A DNA stretch of 5,528 bases. It comes from Candidatus Falkowiibacteriota bacterium. GTDB taxonomy: Archaea; Iainarchaeota; Iainarchaeia; Iainarchaeales; GCA-2688035. Below, one piece after another: positions 5,487 through 5,528 of the stretch (positions within the stretch are counted from its first letter, which is position 1; every line of letters begins with the position of its first letter). Below the pieces are notes generated by a model that worked only from the letters and a program-made list of their open reading frames with translations, was not told where the DNA came from and made no database searches. The position numbers were made by a program, and so were the translations under genes. The stretch covers positions 1 to 5,528 of the forward strand of contig JAFCBY010000077.1 in assembly GCA_017610485.1 (NCBI GenBank), in the 5' to 3' direction.

Positions 5487-5528
5487 CTTTCCCTGCCTTT
5501 TGGCAAAGCCTTTTTAACCTGGAATTCC

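Noticed and set aside
1..5528. tRNA, rRNA, CRISPR array, insertion sequence or attachment site
   Set aside because: I saw no cloverleaf consensus, spaced repeats, transposase motifs or terminal inverted repeats; intergenic gaps are all under 80 bp.

Overview
The window looks like chromosomal DNA from an archaeon, most likely a small-genome DPANN-type lineage from a metagenome; the phylum cannot be fixed from this sequence alone. The evidence is a ribose-1,5-bisphosphate isomerase/eIF2B-like gene, AT-rich TATA-like boxes placed about 25 nt before start codons (leaderless mRNAs), GG-rich Shine-Dalgarno-like sites only at internal operon genes, a TTG start, and very tight ATGA gene overlaps. All three stop codons terminate ordinary genes here, so the code is standard.

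Layout: all genes but one read on the minus strand. From the right: a family 2 glycosyltransferase (5454-4570), an R15P isomerase/eIF2B-like gene (4523-3561) broken by one in-frame TAA, and a basic helical protein of unknown function (3496-2801). Then comes a plus-strand ribulose-phosphate 3-epimerase (2067-2774), followed leftwards by a compact minus-strand operon that diverges from it: class 1B-type dihydroorotate dehydrogenase pyrD (2005-1094), a small frameshifted ORF (1101-941), a second basic helical unknown (944-300), and the N-terminal part of a HAD-family hydrolase (303 to the window edge). The last three junctions overlap by 4 to 8 bases. A near-palindromic TATTTAAAAG lies between rpe and pyrD and could serve both promoters.

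Functionally, the recognisable enzymes centre on ribose and pentose phosphates and pyrimidine synthesis: PyrD makes orotate, Rpe interconverts ribulose-5-P and xylulose-5-P, and the isomerase family converts ribose-1,5-bisphosphate to ribulose-1,5-bisphosphate in archaeal nucleotide recycling. The HAD protein may be a phosphatase. A shared pathway is inference only.

The most interesting items are: two unknown proteins that appear to be distant paralogues; a short GKGF-x-E-x3-IG motif shared by the end of one of them and the small ORF beside it; a duplicated N-terminal segment in Rpe; and two separate gene disruptions (one nonsense, one frameshift) within 5.5 kb.
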